Assembly (NCBI RefSeq): GCF_900101465.1
Contig: NZ_FMZM01000012.1
Coordinates: 124,001 to 188,000, forward strand
Length of the DNA: 64,000 bases
Direction of reading: 5' to 3'
From: Nocardioides lianchengensis
GTDB lineage: Bacteria; Actinomycetota; Actinomycetes; Propionibacteriales; Nocardioidaceae
A program made the translations under genes and the position numbers. Positions 28,928 to 40,582 of this stretch are shown here, piece by piece (position 1 is the stretch's first letter; each line of letters starts with the position of its first letter). The notes under the pieces were generated by a model that saw nothing but the letters and a program-made list of their open reading frames with translations, was not told where the DNA came from and did not search any database.

Positions 28928-29479
28928 TCAGTCCAGCGCCGGCAGCTGCGCGCGGCCCCGGTCGACGAGCAGGAACGGCGTGTCGATGTCGGGCGTGCCC
29001 TCGCTGATCCGGGCCGGCGCGAAGGCGCCCTCGTCGGTGACGACCAGGTAGCGCGCAGCCCGGACCCGGAGCAGGTACGTCGGGTCGCCGCCGCTCGACG
29101 GACCGGCGTCGCGGAAGGCGAACAGCTGGTTGCGGTTCGCGGCGTCGCAGGCCGTCGCCCGCACGCGCTTGCGGGTCAGGGCCAGGCAGAGCGGCTCCCC
29201 GCCGCGACGGACCTGGGCGGTCTGCAGCCAGAACCGCTGGCCGCGCACCCGCGTCGCGACGAACGTCGTACGACGGCCCCACCGCTCGGTCGAGCTCACC
29301 TGCCCGCGGCGGTCGACCGAGAGCGCGAACTCCTGTCCCTCGGGGCTGAGGGTGATCTTCCGCTCCCCCGAGAACGGGTCGGGTGCCGCAGCCTGCGCAG
29401 CCGGGACCAGGGCGAGGGTAGCGGCCGCCACGGTGGCGGCCGCGAGGAGACGACGGACGGGTCGGGTGAAGGTGCTCAT
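28928..29479 (-). CDS. Secreted protein of unknown function
   Basis: This 183-residue protein has a clear signal peptide (basic start, alanine-rich core, cleavage near AAQAAA at about 31). The mature part is beta-rich and basic, with RKITLSPEGQEFALSVDRRGQVSS early, two cysteines near 113 and 125 that could pair, and arginine-rich segments around FRDAGPSS. I do not recognise a family; the layout vaguely recalls ricin-type or trefoil carbohydrate-binding folds, without firm motifs. It is convergent with pepA, three bases from its end. Confidence 0.72.
   Translation of the reverse strand: MSTFTRPVRRLLAAATVAAATLALVPAAQAAAPDPFSGERKITLSPEGQEFALSVDRRGQVSSTERWGRRTTFVATRVRGQRFWLQTAQVRRGGEPLCLALTRKRVRATACDAANRNQLFAFRDAGPSSGGDPTYLLRVRAARYLVVTDEGAFAPARISEGTPDIDTPFLLVDRGRAQLPALD
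29264..29275. repeat. 12-bp palindrome CGTCGTACGACG, copy 1
   Basis: This is a full copy of the over-represented palindrome, inside the secreted-protein gene at 28928-29479. Three other full copies and about 50 half copies occur in the window. Confidence 0.7.
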
Positions 29480-29514
29480 GCCCGTGGGACCTGGCCGTGA
29501 GCCGAAAAGTTGCG

Positions 29515-29886
29515 TCAGCTGCCCTGTTGGCGCTGCTGCAGCTTCTGCCGGCGGTTGTAGTCGCGCATCCGCTGCGGGATGCCGACGACCGCGGCGTCGT
29601 ACGACGGCACCTGGTAGGTGTTGCAGAACTTGTGGGCCCAGGCCACCGACGGCACCCGGCGACGGGTCCACTCCCCGTCGTGCGCCACCAGCAGCAGCGT
29701 CACGTCGCTGACCGCGGTCCGTGGCTCGACGAACCCCTCGACGCCGCGTCGCTCGGTCACCCACTGGTGCAGGTGTGCCTCGTCGACCTTGTCTGCGGCG
29801 CGCACCTGCGTCGACCCGGTGCGGAAGCCGTCGCTGGCCGGCTTGCGCATGCGCGTGCCGCGACGGAAGCGGTCTGTCCAACCCAT
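29515..29886 (-). CDS. Conserved hypothetical protein next to lpdA
   Basis: This 123-residue soluble, basic protein starts MGWTDRFRRGT and contains WTRRRVPSVAWAHKFCNTYQ and a C-terminal RMRDYNRRQKLQQRQQ tail. Small proteins of this kind commonly sit divergent to dihydrolipoamide dehydrogenase in actinobacteria and are often loosely labelled oxidoreductase, a label the sequence does not support because no cofactor motif is visible. CAGACT lies seven bases before the ATG, a weaker leaderless -10. Confidence 0.78.
   Translation of the reverse strand: MGWTDRFRRGTRMRKPASDGFRTGSTQVRAADKVDEAHLHQWVTERRGVEGFVEPRTAVSDVTLLLVAHDGEWTRRRVPSVAWAHKFCNTYQVPSYDAAVVGIPQRMRDYNRRQKLQQRQQGS
29595..29606. repeat. 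12-bp palindrome CGTCGTACGACG, copy 2
   Basis: A second full copy lies 331 bases after the first, inside the gene at 29515-29886. Confidence 0.7.
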
Positions 29887-29994
29887 GGTCCCTAGTCTGC
29901 CCCGTCGCCCCAGGTCGCGCGGCCGGACCCGCGAACTGGACGGTGGACGGGGGTGCAAAGATAGGACCCGCGCTCCACGACAGACGGAAGGACG

Positions 29995-31401
29995 ATGGTG
30001 GCCGACCCCGACGTACCCGGCGACTTCGACGTACTCGTGCTGGGTGCAGGATCCGGTGGCTACGCCTGTGCTCTTCGTGCCGCCCAGCTCGGCTTGCGGG
30101 TCGGTCTGGTCGAGAAGGGCCCGCTCGGCGGCACCTGCCTGCACGTCGGGTGCATCCCCACCAAGGCCCTGCTGCACGCCGCGGAGGTCGCCGACAGCGC
30201 CCGCGATTCCGCCCAGTTCGGCGTCCGCGCGACGTTCGACGGCATCGACATGGCCGCGGTCAACAGCTACAAGGACGGCGTCGTCACGCGGCTCTTCAAG
30301 GGCCTCGCGGGACTGATCAAGAGCCGCGGCATCACCGTCATCGAGGGCGAGGGCCGGATGACCGGCCCGCGCGAGGTCACCGTCGGCGGCGCGACCTACT
30401 CCGGACGGCACCTCGTGCTCGCCTCCGGCTCCTACTCCCGCAGCCTGCCCGGCCTGGAGGTCGACGGCGAGCGGGTGATCACCTCCGAGCACGCGCTGCG
30501 CCTCGACCGGGTCCCGGCGTCGGTCGTGGTCCTGGGCGGTGGCGTGATCGGCTCCGAGTTCGCGAGCGTGTGGCGCAGCTTCGGCGCCGAGGTCACCATC
30601 GTCGAGGCGCTCCCCCGCCTGGTCGCCGCCGAGGACGAGGCGTCCTCGAAGGCCCTGGAGCGCGCGTTCCGCAAGCGCGGCATCGCGTTCCGCACCGGCA
30701 CCTCGTTCCAGAGCGTGGCGCACACCGACACCGGTGTCGCGGTCACGGTCGAGGGGGCCGGCCGCGAGCAGAGCGTGATCGAGGCGGAGCTGCTGCTCGT
30801 CGCCGTGGGTCGCGGCCCGCGCACCGAGGGTCTCGGGTACGACGAGCAGGGGGTCGCGCTGGACCGCGGCTTCGTGCTCGCCGACGAGCGCTGCCGCACC
30901 AACCTCGACGGCGTGTTCGCCGTGGGCGACATCGTGCCGGGCCTCCAGCTCGCCCACCGCGGCTTCGCGCAGGGCATCTTCGTCGCCGAGGAGATCGCCG
31001 GGCTCGACCCGCAGCCGATCGAGGAGGCCGGCATCCCCCGGGTCACCTACTCCCACCCCGAGCTCGCCTCGGTCGGTCTCACCGAGGCCGCCGCGGCGGA
31101 GAAGTACGGCGCCGACGCGATCGAGACGCTCACCTACGACCTGGGCGGCAACGGCAAGAGCCAGATCCTCAAGACCCAGGGCTTCGTGAAGCTCGTACGC
31201 CGTACCGGCGGCCCCGTCGTCGGGATCCATCTCGCCGGCGACCGGGTCGGCGAGCTGGTCGGCGAGGCCCAGCTGATCTACGGCTGGGAGGGGTACCCCG
31301 AGGACGTCGCCCCGCTCGTGCACGCCCACCCCACCCAGAACGAGGCTCTCGGCGAGGCGCACCTCGCACTCGCCGGCAAGCCGCTGCACGCCCACTCCTG
31401 A
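29995..31401 (+). CDS. lpdA: Dihydrolipoamide dehydrogenase
   Basis: This FAD flavoprotein, 468 residues, reoxidises dihydrolipoyl groups with NAD for 2-oxo acid dehydrogenases and glycine cleavage. The FAD fingerprint is VLGAGSGGYACA near 15-26. The redox disulfide is Cys48-Cys53 (GGTCLHVGCIPTK). The NAD motif VLGGGVIGSEFA is near 180, VFAVGDIV near 305, and the catalytic His-Glu pair is in HAHPTQNEAL near 443. GGAAGGACG lies just before ATG 29995. sucB follows 41 bases downstream. Confidence 0.96.
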   Translation: MVADPDVPGDFDVLVLGAGSGGYACALRAAQLGLRVGLVEKGPLGGTCLHVGCIPTKALLHAAEVADSARDSAQFGVRATFDGIDMAAVNSYKDGVVTRLFKGLAGLIKSRGITVIEGEGRMTGPREVTVGGATYSGRHLVLASGSYSRSLPGLEVDGERVITSEHALRLDRVPASVVVLGGGVIGSEFASVWRSFGAEVTIVEALPRLVAAEDEASSKALERAFRKRGIAFRTGTSFQSVAHTDTGVAVTVEGAGREQSVIEAELLLVAVGRGPRTEGLGYDEQGVALDRGFVLADERCRTNLDGVFAVGDIVPGLQLAHRGFAQGIFVAEEIAGLDPQPIEEAGIPRVTYSHPELASVGLTEAAAAEKYGADAIETLTYDLGGNGKSQILKTQGFVKLVRRTGGPVVGIHLAGDRVGELVGEAQLIYGWEGYPEDVAPLVHAHPTQNEALGEAHLALAGKPLHAHS

Positions 31402-31442
31402 GAAATCACCTCGAGAATCACCGAAGAGACGAAGGAACTCCA

Positions 31443-33269
31443 TTGGCCACCGAAGTCAACCTCCCAGCCCTCGGGGAGTCCGTCACCGAAGGCACCGTCA
31501 CCCGCTGGCTCAAGCAGGTCGGTGACACGGTCGCGGTCGACGAGCCGCTGCTGGAGGTCTCGACCGACAAGGTCGACACCGAGATCCCCTCCCCGGTCGC
31601 CGGCACCCTGCTCGAGATCAAGGCCGAGGAGGACGACACCGTCGAGGTCGGCGCGATCCTCGCCGTGATCGGCGACGAGGGCGGGTCCTCGGGCGATGCC
31701 TCCGACTCCGCCGAGCCCGAGGCCCAGCCGAAGGACGAGGAGCAGGCCGAGAAGAAGGCCGAGCAGGAGCAGGAGGTCGTCGAGGAGACGGGCGAGCTGC
31801 CCGCCGGCGACGAGACCCCCGAGGCCGACAAGAGCGCGGACGAGAAGCCCGCCGCCGAGACGAAGTCCGCCGGCGGCTCCGGCACCGCGGTGACCCTGCC
31901 CGCCCTGGGCGAGTCGGTCACCGAGGGCACCGTGACCCGCTGGCTGAAGTCGGTCGGTGACGAGGTCGCCGTCGACGAGCCGCTGCTGGAGGTCTCGACC
32001 GACAAGGTCGACACCGAGATCCCCTCGCCCGTCGCCGGCACCCTGCTGGAGATCAAGGCCGAGGAGGACGAGACGGTCGAGGTCGGGGCCGAGCTCGCGA
32101 TCATCGGCGACGGGTCCGCGGCTCCCGCCGAGCCGGAGCCCGAGCCGGAGCCCGAGCCGGAGCCGGAGCCGGAGCCCGAGCCGGAGCCCGAGCCGGAGCC
32201 GGAGCCCGAGCCGGCCCCGAAGGCCGAGGAGCCCAAGCAGGAGCCGAAGCAGGAGCAGACCCCGCCGCCGGCCTCCGCGCCCGCCGCCGCCCCGGTGACC
32301 CCGAGCCCGCAGACGCAGCCCGCGTCGGCCTCGACCACCGACAGCAGCGGCTACGTCACGCCGCTGGTGCGCAAGCTGGCCGGTCAGCACAATGTCGACC
32401 TGTCGTCGGTGTCCGGCACCGGCGTCGGCGGCCGGATCCGCAAGCAGGACGTCCTCGAGGCCGCCCGTGCGCAGGAGGCCCCGGCCGCCGCGCCCGCCGC
32501 CGCCCCTGCTGCCTCCTCCGCTCCGGCGGCGAAGGCTCCCTCGGTCTCGCCGTCGCCGCTGCGCGGCACGACCGAGAAGGTCAGCCGGCTGCGCAAGATC
32601 ATCTCGGAGCGGATGGTGGGCTCGCTGCAGACCTCCGCCCAGCTGACCCAGGTGGTCGAGGTCGACGTCACGAACGTGGCCCGGCTGCGCGAGGCGAAGA
32701 AGGGCGAGTTCCTGGCCCGCGAGGGCGTCAAGCTCACGTACCTGCCGTTCTTCACCAAGGCGGCCATCGACACGCTGAAGGAGCACCCGAAGCTCAACGC
32801 GACGATCGACGTCGACGCGGGCGAGGTGACCTACTACGACCGCGAGAACGTCGCGTTCGCGGTGGACACCGAGAAGGGCCTGCTCACGCCGGTCGTCAAG
32901 GACGCGGGCGACCTGTCGATCGCCGGTCTGGCCAAGAAGATCGCTGACGTCGCCGAGCGCACGCGCACCAACAAGATCGGTCCGGACGAGCTCGGTGGCG
33001 GCACCTTCACGATCACCAACCTCGGCAGCTTCGGGGCCCTCTGGGACACCCCGATCATCAACCAGCCGCAGGTCGCCATCCTGGGCCCGGGCGCGGTCGT
33101 GAAGCGCCCGGTCGTGATCGACGACCCCAACCTGGGCGAGACGATCGCGGTGCGGCACATGGTCTACCTGGCGCTGACCTACGACCACCGCCTGGTCGAC
33201 GGGGCCGATGCCGGTCGCTTCCTGCGTGACCTGAAGAAGCGGCTGGAGGCCGGCGTCTTCGACGTCTGA
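31443..33269 (+). CDS. sucB: 2-oxoglutarate dehydrogenase E2 (dihydrolipoamide succinyltransferase)
   Basis: This 608-residue acyltransferase core carries two lipoyl domains, with lipoylated Lys43 and Lys188 in DKVDTE. A 14-unit Glu-Pro linker follows the second one. The peripheral-subunit-binding domain is at about 304-341 (TPLVRKLAGQHNVDLSSVSG). The catalytic domain ends with YDHRLVDG, where His582 and Asp586 act. In actinobacteria this protein commonly serves as pyruvate and oxoglutarate E2. The start is TTG 31443, with AAGGAA a few bases upstream. lpdA is directly upstream, and lipA and lipB that make and attach lipoate are within 12 kb. Confidence 0.94.
   Translation: MATEVNLPALGESVTEGTVTRWLKQVGDTVAVDEPLLEVSTDKVDTEIPSPVAGTLLEIKAEEDDTVEVGAILAVIGDEGGSSGDASDSAEPEAQPKDEEQAEKKAEQEQEVVEETGELPAGDETPEADKSADEKPAAETKSAGGSGTAVTLPALGESVTEGTVTRWLKSVGDEVAVDEPLLEVSTDKVDTEIPSPVAGTLLEIKAEEDETVEVGAELAIIGDGSAAPAEPEPEPEPEPEPEPEPEPEPEPEPEPEPAPKAEEPKQEPKQEQTPPPASAPAAAPVTPSPQTQPASASTTDSSGYVTPLVRKLAGQHNVDLSSVSGTGVGGRIRKQDVLEAARAQEAPAAAPAAAPAASSAPAAKAPSVSPSPLRGTTEKVSRLRKIISERMVGSLQTSAQLTQVVEVDVTNVARLREAKKGEFLAREGVKLTYLPFFTKAAIDTLKEHPKLNATIDVDAGEVTYYDRENVAFAVDTEKGLLTPVVKDAGDLSIAGLAKKIADVAERTRTNKIGPDELGGGTFTITNLGSFGALWDTPIINQPQVAILGPGAVVKRPVVIDDPNLGETIAVRHMVYLALTYDHRLVDGADAGRFLRDLKKRLEAGVFDV
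31539..31634 (+). repeat. Lipoyl-domain repeat, copy 1
   Basis: These 96 bases, around the lipoylation site, match the second copy at 93 of 96 positions, and all three differences are silent. The sequence outside the block diverges more. Confidence 0.8.
31974..32069 (+). repeat. Lipoyl-domain repeat, copy 2
   Basis: This is the second, in-frame copy of the 96-base block, 435 bases after the first. Confidence 0.8.
32130..32213 (+). repeat. Glu-Pro repeat linker (14 units)
   Basis: Fourteen GAG-CCN codon pairs encode an extended, stiff linker between the second lipoyl domain and the rest of SucB. CCG and CCC alternate irregularly. Such a tract is prone to length change by slippage. Confidence 0.85.
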
Positions 33270-33284
33270 CCCCCACCACCGGTC

Positions 33285-36434
<3,150 letters not shown>

Positions 36435-36465
36435 CGGGCCTTGGCTGTGGTGCGAACCTGGACGC

Positions 36466-37365
36466 ATGCCGTCGCAGACCATCGTCATCGCCGGGGCCTC
36501 GGGCTTCCTGGGCCAGCACCTCACCGAGGCCCTGCGCGGCCGCGGGCACACCGTCACCACCCTCGTACGACGGGCCGCCTCCGGCCCGGGCGAGTCCACC
36601 TGGGACCCGTACGCCGGCCGCTACGACCGCGCGCTCCTCGAGGCCGCCGATGTGGTGGTCAACCTGGCCGGGACGCCGACCCTGGGCAACCCGCACTCCG
36701 AGCGGTGGGCCCGCGAGCTGCGGGAGAGCCGGGTGACGACCACCCGGGTCCTGGCCGAGGCCGTCGCCGCGGCCGGCGGGCGGGCGTCGTACCTGGCGGG
36801 GAACGGGATCTCCTACTACGGCGACCACGGCGACGCCGTCCTCACCGAGGCCTCCGACAGCCGGGGGCAGGCGCTGCTGACCCAGGTCACCCGCGAGTGG
36901 CAGGCGGCGGCCGAGCCGGCCGCGGAGGCCGGCGCCCGCCTGGTCGTGCTCCGCACCGCCCCGGTGATGGACCGGCGCAGCGCCCCGCTGAAGCAGCTCT
37001 CGCTCGTGTTCAAGGCCGGTCTGGGCGGCCGGCTGGGCTCGGGCAAGCAGCACATGGCGATGGTGTCGCTGGCCGACTGGGTCGGCGGCGTCGTGCACGC
37101 CGCCGAGCACGCGACGCTGGCCGGTCCGGTCAACCTCTGCTGCCCGGAGACGCCGACCAACGCGGAGTTCACCCGCACCCTGGCCCGGCTCGTGCACCGG
37201 CCCGCGTTCGCGGCCGTGCCCGGACCGCTGCTGGGCCTCGCGGCCGGCCCGATGGGCCCGGAGCTGCTGGGCTCGCTCAACGTGCGCCCCGCCGCGCTCG
37301 AGGCGGCCGGCTACTCGTTCGAGCACCGCGATGTCGAAGCAGTGCTCAGGGCCGGGCTGGGCTGA
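36466..37365 (+). CDS. TIGR01777-family NAD(P)-binding epimerase
   Basis: This 299-residue protein is an SDR-like member of the TIGR01777 (SulA/YfcH) family. The nucleotide-binding motif is GASGFLGQHL at 9-18, followed by VVNLAGTP near 66, GNGISYYGDHG near 113-123 and a C-terminal DUF1731-like part that includes FAAVPGPLLGLAAGPMG and NVRPAALEAAGY. The function of the family is unknown; a link to cell division or envelope has been suggested in some species. ATG 36466 is divergent from the hybrid kinase. Its last 20 bases overlap the convergent gene. Confidence 0.87.
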   Translation: MPSQTIVIAGASGFLGQHLTEALRGRGHTVTTLVRRAASGPGESTWDPYAGRYDRALLEAADVVVNLAGTPTLGNPHSERWARELRESRVTTTRVLAEAVAAAGGRASYLAGNGISYYGDHGDAVLTEASDSRGQALLTQVTREWQAAAEPAAEAGARLVVLRTAPVMDRRSAPLKQLSLVFKAGLGGRLGSGKQHMAMVSLADWVGGVVHAAEHATLAGPVNLCCPETPTNAEFTRTLARLVHRPAFAAVPGPLLGLAAGPMGPELLGSLNVRPAALEAAGYSFEHRDVEAVLRAGLG

Positions 37366-37864
37366 CCTCGGCGACCCGCCACACCCCGGCGACCTGCTCC
37401 AGCACGATCCGGCGGGTGCTCCAGCCGTCCCGCGGCAGCGCCGCCCGGGTACGACGACCGACCGCCTGCCCACCGGCCAGCCGGTCGGTGACCCGCAGCT
37501 CCCAGCGACCGCCGCCGGGCGCCGCGGCCCGCACGTCCAGCACCTGCATCCGCAGACCGGTGACCCGCACCCCGCGCGCCGTCCACCGACGCAGCATCGC
37601 GACGTCCGCGCGCCCGGCCCGGCTGCCTGGCGCGTAAAGCTCCGCCAGCCCGTCGGGGTCCCCGGCCGCCCAGGCCGCGGCGCGGCGACGGTCCCAGTCG
37701 GCCAGCACCACGACCGCGGCGGTTCGTGGCTCGGCCGGCTCGGGAACGGCCGCTGCCACCCGCGGGGCGGGCCGTCGTGCGTCGACGACCGCGAGGGCCG
37801 ACGCACCGACCACCGCGGCTGAGAGCACGGCCAGGACGAGGAGCAGCAGGCGCGGCGCGGTCAT
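37346..37864 (-). CDS. Membrane-anchored protein of unknown function
   Basis: This 172-residue protein starts with a single hydrophobic helix (about residues 5-27), so it is either an anchored or secreted protein. The rest resembles the NTF2-like/SnoaL-type domains attached to such anchors (VVLADWDRRRAAAWAAGD, then LYAPGSRAGRADVAML, WELRVTDRLAGG and a final WRVAEVSPARP). No catalytic residues can be assigned. ATG 37864 is preceded by TAGGAA seven bases upstream, a partial leaderless -10. Its end overlaps the epimerase gene by 20 bases. Confidence 0.75.
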   Translation of the reverse strand: MTAPRLLLLVLAVLSAAVVGASALAVVDARRPAPRVAAAVPEPAEPRTAAVVVLADWDRRRAAAWAAGDPDGLAELYAPGSRAGRADVAMLRRWTARGVRVTGLRMQVLDVRAAAPGGGRWELRVTDRLAGGQAVGRRTRAALPRDGWSTRRIVLEQVAGVWRVAEVSPARP

Positions 37865-37945
37865 GCGTCCGTTCCTATCGGCGACGCGGGCGACCCGCGA
37901 CCGCTCCTCCACAGGTGCGGCCGACCGTCCTGCCACACTTCCGCC

Positions 37946-38833
37946 GTGCCCCGCCTCTCCCGCCGCGCCGTCCTGCTCGGTGGCGGCACCGCCACGGTCG
38001 TCGTCGCGGCCGGGGCGACCGGCGTGCACCAGGGGGTCCTTCCGGGCCGGGTCTGGGCCCAGGCCCACCTGGGGCTCAACGGCGAGCCCGGCGTGGTGCC
38101 GGACGCCGAGATCGTCCCGCCCACCGTCGGCTCGTTCCGGTCGACGCACCGCGGCGGTGCCTCCACCTCCTGGTCCCTGCTGCGGCCCGCCGGCGTCGAC
38201 GGCCCCCTGCCGCTGGTGGTCGCCCTGCACCCCCTCGGCGGCGACCACGCGCAGCCCTCCCGCGAGCTCGGCCTGTCCCAGTACCTCACCGCGCACGTCG
38301 AGGAGGGCGGCACGCCGTACGCCGTCGCGACGGTGGACGGGGGCCGCGACTACTGGCACCCCCGGGCGTCCGGTGACGACACGTCGGCGATGGTCGTCGA
38401 CGAGCTGCTCCCGATCCTCGCCGGCCAGGACGTCGGGACCGAGCGGATCGGGCTGCTCGGCTGGTCGATGGGCGGGTACGGCGTCCTGCGGCTCGCCGGG
38501 CTCCTCGGGCCCGCGGGGGTCACCGGCGTGGCCGCGGCGAGCCCCGCGCTGTGGACCGACGCCGACGACGCGTCCGGGACCGGCTTCGCCGACGCCGAGG
38601 AGTACGAGCGCTACTCCGTGATCGGCCGCCAGGCCGACCTGACCGGGATCCCGGTGCGTCTCGACTGCGGGACGGGCGATCCGTTCTACCGCGCCACCGA
38701 GGAGTACGCCGCGGGCTTCCCGGACGACGCCGACGTGACCGCCAGCTTCGAGCCGGGGGCCCACGACGGCGGCTACTGGCGCCGGGTCCTGCCGGACCAG
38801 CTGGACTTCCTCGGGCGTACGCTCGAGGGGTGA
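37946..38833 (+). CDS. Secreted alpha/beta-hydrolase (esterase-like, D-family)
   Basis: This 295-residue protein begins with a twin-arginine-like signal (RLSRRAVLLGGG), so it is probably exported folded. The alpha/beta-hydrolase nucleophile is the serine in GWSMGGYG near 172, with LHPLGGDHAQ near 95 and a late His in PGAHDGGYWRR near 275, consistent with a Ser-Asp-His triad. The pattern is that of the esterase/mycolyltransferase-like group, but no substrate can be assigned. CACACT lies six bases before GTG 37946, a weaker leaderless signal. Its stop overlaps the lipB start (GTGA). Confidence 0.83.
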   Translation: MPRLSRRAVLLGGGTATVVVAAGATGVHQGVLPGRVWAQAHLGLNGEPGVVPDAEIVPPTVGSFRSTHRGGASTSWSLLRPAGVDGPLPLVVALHPLGGDHAQPSRELGLSQYLTAHVEEGGTPYAVATVDGGRDYWHPRASGDDTSAMVVDELLPILAGQDVGTERIGLLGWSMGGYGVLRLAGLLGPAGVTGVAAASPALWTDADDASGTGFADAEEYERYSVIGRQADLTGIPVRLDCGTGDPFYRATEEYAAGFPDDADVTASFEPGAHDGGYWRRVLPDQLDFLGRTLEG

Positions 38834-39543
38834 ACTTCGAGGACGCCGGTCTCGTCGACTACCTCGCCGCCTGGGACCTGCAGCGCGAGGTGCACGCTCG
38901 GGTCGCCGACGGCGAGCAGCCCGACACGGTGCTGCTGCTGGAGCACCCGCCCGTCTTCACGGCCGGGAAGCGCACCCAGCCGCACGACCGGCCGCTCGAC
39001 CCCCACGGCGCGCCCGTCGTCGACGTCGACCGCGGCGGCACCATCACCTTCCACGGCCCCGGTCAGCTGGTCGGCTACCCGATCGTCGCGCTGCCCGACC
39101 ACGTCCTGGTCGTCGACTACGTGCGCCGGGTCGAGGAGGCGCTGATCGCGGTCTGCGCCGACCTCGGTGTCACCACCGCCCGGGTCCCGGGACGCAGCGG
39201 CGTGTGGCTGCGGGCCGACGACCGCGGCCCCGAGAGGAAGATCGCCGCGCTGGGCATCCGGGTCAGCCGCGGCGTGACCATGCACGGCTTCTCCCTCAAC
39301 TGCGACGTCGACCTCTCCTGGTTCGACCGGTTCGTGCCCTGCAGCATCGACGACGCCGGGGTCACCTCGCTCTCGGCCGAGCTCGGCCGCGACGTCACGG
39401 TCGCCGAGGTCGTCCCGTCCGTACGACGCCACGTGGCCGAGCTGCTCGCGTGGGCGCCGTACGACGCGACGCCGGACTACGACCCGCGACCCGACCCCGC
39501 GAAGGGTCCGCGGATCGAGCTGTTGACGCCGTCCCCGCGCTAG
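38830..39543 (+). CDS. lipB: Octanoyl-[acyl-carrier-protein]:protein transferase LipB
   Basis: LipB moves octanoate from ACP to lipoyl domains, after which LipA inserts sulfur. The 237-residue protein has RGGTITFHGPGQLVGYP near 68-84, the catalytic Lys137 (ERKIAALGIR) and the acyl-enzyme Cys171 (FVPCSIDD), plus HGFSLNCDVDL near 152. The C-terminal about 20 residues are a proline-rich extension. GTG 38830 overlaps the hydrolase stop. lipA lies 3.7 kb downstream rather than adjacent. Confidence 0.95.
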   Translation: MNFEDAGLVDYLAAWDLQREVHARVADGEQPDTVLLLEHPPVFTAGKRTQPHDRPLDPHGAPVVDVDRGGTITFHGPGQLVGYPIVALPDHVLVVDYVRRVEEALIAVCADLGVTTARVPGRSGVWLRADDRGPERKIAALGIRVSRGVTMHGFSLNCDVDLSWFDRFVPCSIDDAGVTSLSAELGRDVTVAEVVPSVRRHVAELLAWAPYDATPDYDPRPDPAKGPRIELLTPSPR

Positions 39544-39643
39544 ACCGGTGGGCGCGTCCGGCCGGGACGCAACCGATCGGCCTGGTTACATCGTCTGACC
39601 TTCGACCGGACGACCGCCGGTCGACGCCGACGAAGGGCAGCGC

Positions 39644-40582
39644 GTGACGGACCTGGTGATCGAGACCTCGGGACTCCGCAAGGAGTTCATCTCCCGCAGG
39701 AGCAAGCGCGTGGCCGTGCAGAGCCTCGACCTGGCCGTGCCGGCCGGCGGGGTGCACGGGTTCCTCGGGCCGAACGGCTCGGGCAAGACCACGACCATCC
39801 GGATGCTGCTCGGCCTGGCCCGGGCGACGCGGGGCGAGATGCGGCTCTTCGGCCAGCCGGTCCCCCAGCAGCTCCCGGACGTGATCGGCCGGGTCGGCGC
39901 GGTGGTGGAGTCGCCGAAGTTCTCGCCGAACTTCTCCGGCCGCCAGAACCTCCAGCTGCTCGCGCGCTCGATCGGCGTCCCCGACAGCCGGGTCTCGACG
40001 GCCGTCGAGACCGTCGGGCTGACCGGTCGCGACCGTGACCGCTACAAGTCCTACTCGCTCGGCATGAAGCAGCGCCTCGCCATCGCGGCCACGCTGCTGA
40101 AGGAGCCGAGCCTGCTGATCCTCGACGAGCCGACCAACGGCCTCGACCCGGCCGGCATCCGCGAGATCCGCGACACCATCCGCACCCTGGGCGAGTCCGG
40201 CGTGACGGTGCTGCTGAGCTCGCACATCCTGGCCGAGGTGCAGCAGGTCTGCACCTCCGCGACGATCATCGGCAACGGCCGGCTGCTGGCCTCGGGCACC
40301 GTCGACGAGCTGCTGGGCGACGGGACGTCGTACCGCGTCGCCGTCCCGGACGCCGAGGCCGCCGCCTCCGCGCTCACCGCGGCCGGGCTGGTGAGCGCGT
40401 CCGACCCGGCGGGCGGCCTGCGGGTCGAGACCGACGACCCCGCCGCGATCACCCGGACCCTGGCGGGAGCCGGGATCTGGCTCTCCGAGCTGACCCCGCT
40501 GCGGCCCGACCTCGAGACGTTCTTCCTCCAGCTCACGGCCGGGGACAACCTCGGCACGTCCGGGCAGGAGGAGGTCCGATGA
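39644..40582 (+). CDS. ABC transporter ATP-binding protein
   Basis: This 312-residue ATPase belongs to the DrrA/NatA-like exporter group. It has Walker A GPNGSGKT at 42-49, the signature SLGMKQRLAIAA near 131-142, Walker B LLILDEPTNGLDP near 150-162 and the switch His in SSHILAE near 190. A C-terminal extension of about 90 residues (VRVP-, TDDPAAITRTLAGAG) is typical of this group. The start is GTG 39644, preceded by AAGGG. Its stop overlaps the permease start (ATGA), so the two form one exporter. Confidence 0.92.
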   Translation: MTDLVIETSGLRKEFISRRSKRVAVQSLDLAVPAGGVHGFLGPNGSGKTTTIRMLLGLARATRGEMRLFGQPVPQQLPDVIGRVGAVVESPKFSPNFSGRQNLQLLARSIGVPDSRVSTAVETVGLTGRDRDRYKSYSLGMKQRLAIAATLLKEPSLLILDEPTNGLDPAGIREIRDTIRTLGESGVTVLLSSHILAEVQQVCTSATIIGNGRLLASGTVDELLGDGTSYRVAVPDAEAAASALTAAGLVSASDPAGGLRVETDDPAAITRTLAGAGIWLSELTPLRPDLETFFLQLTAGDNLGTSGQEEVR

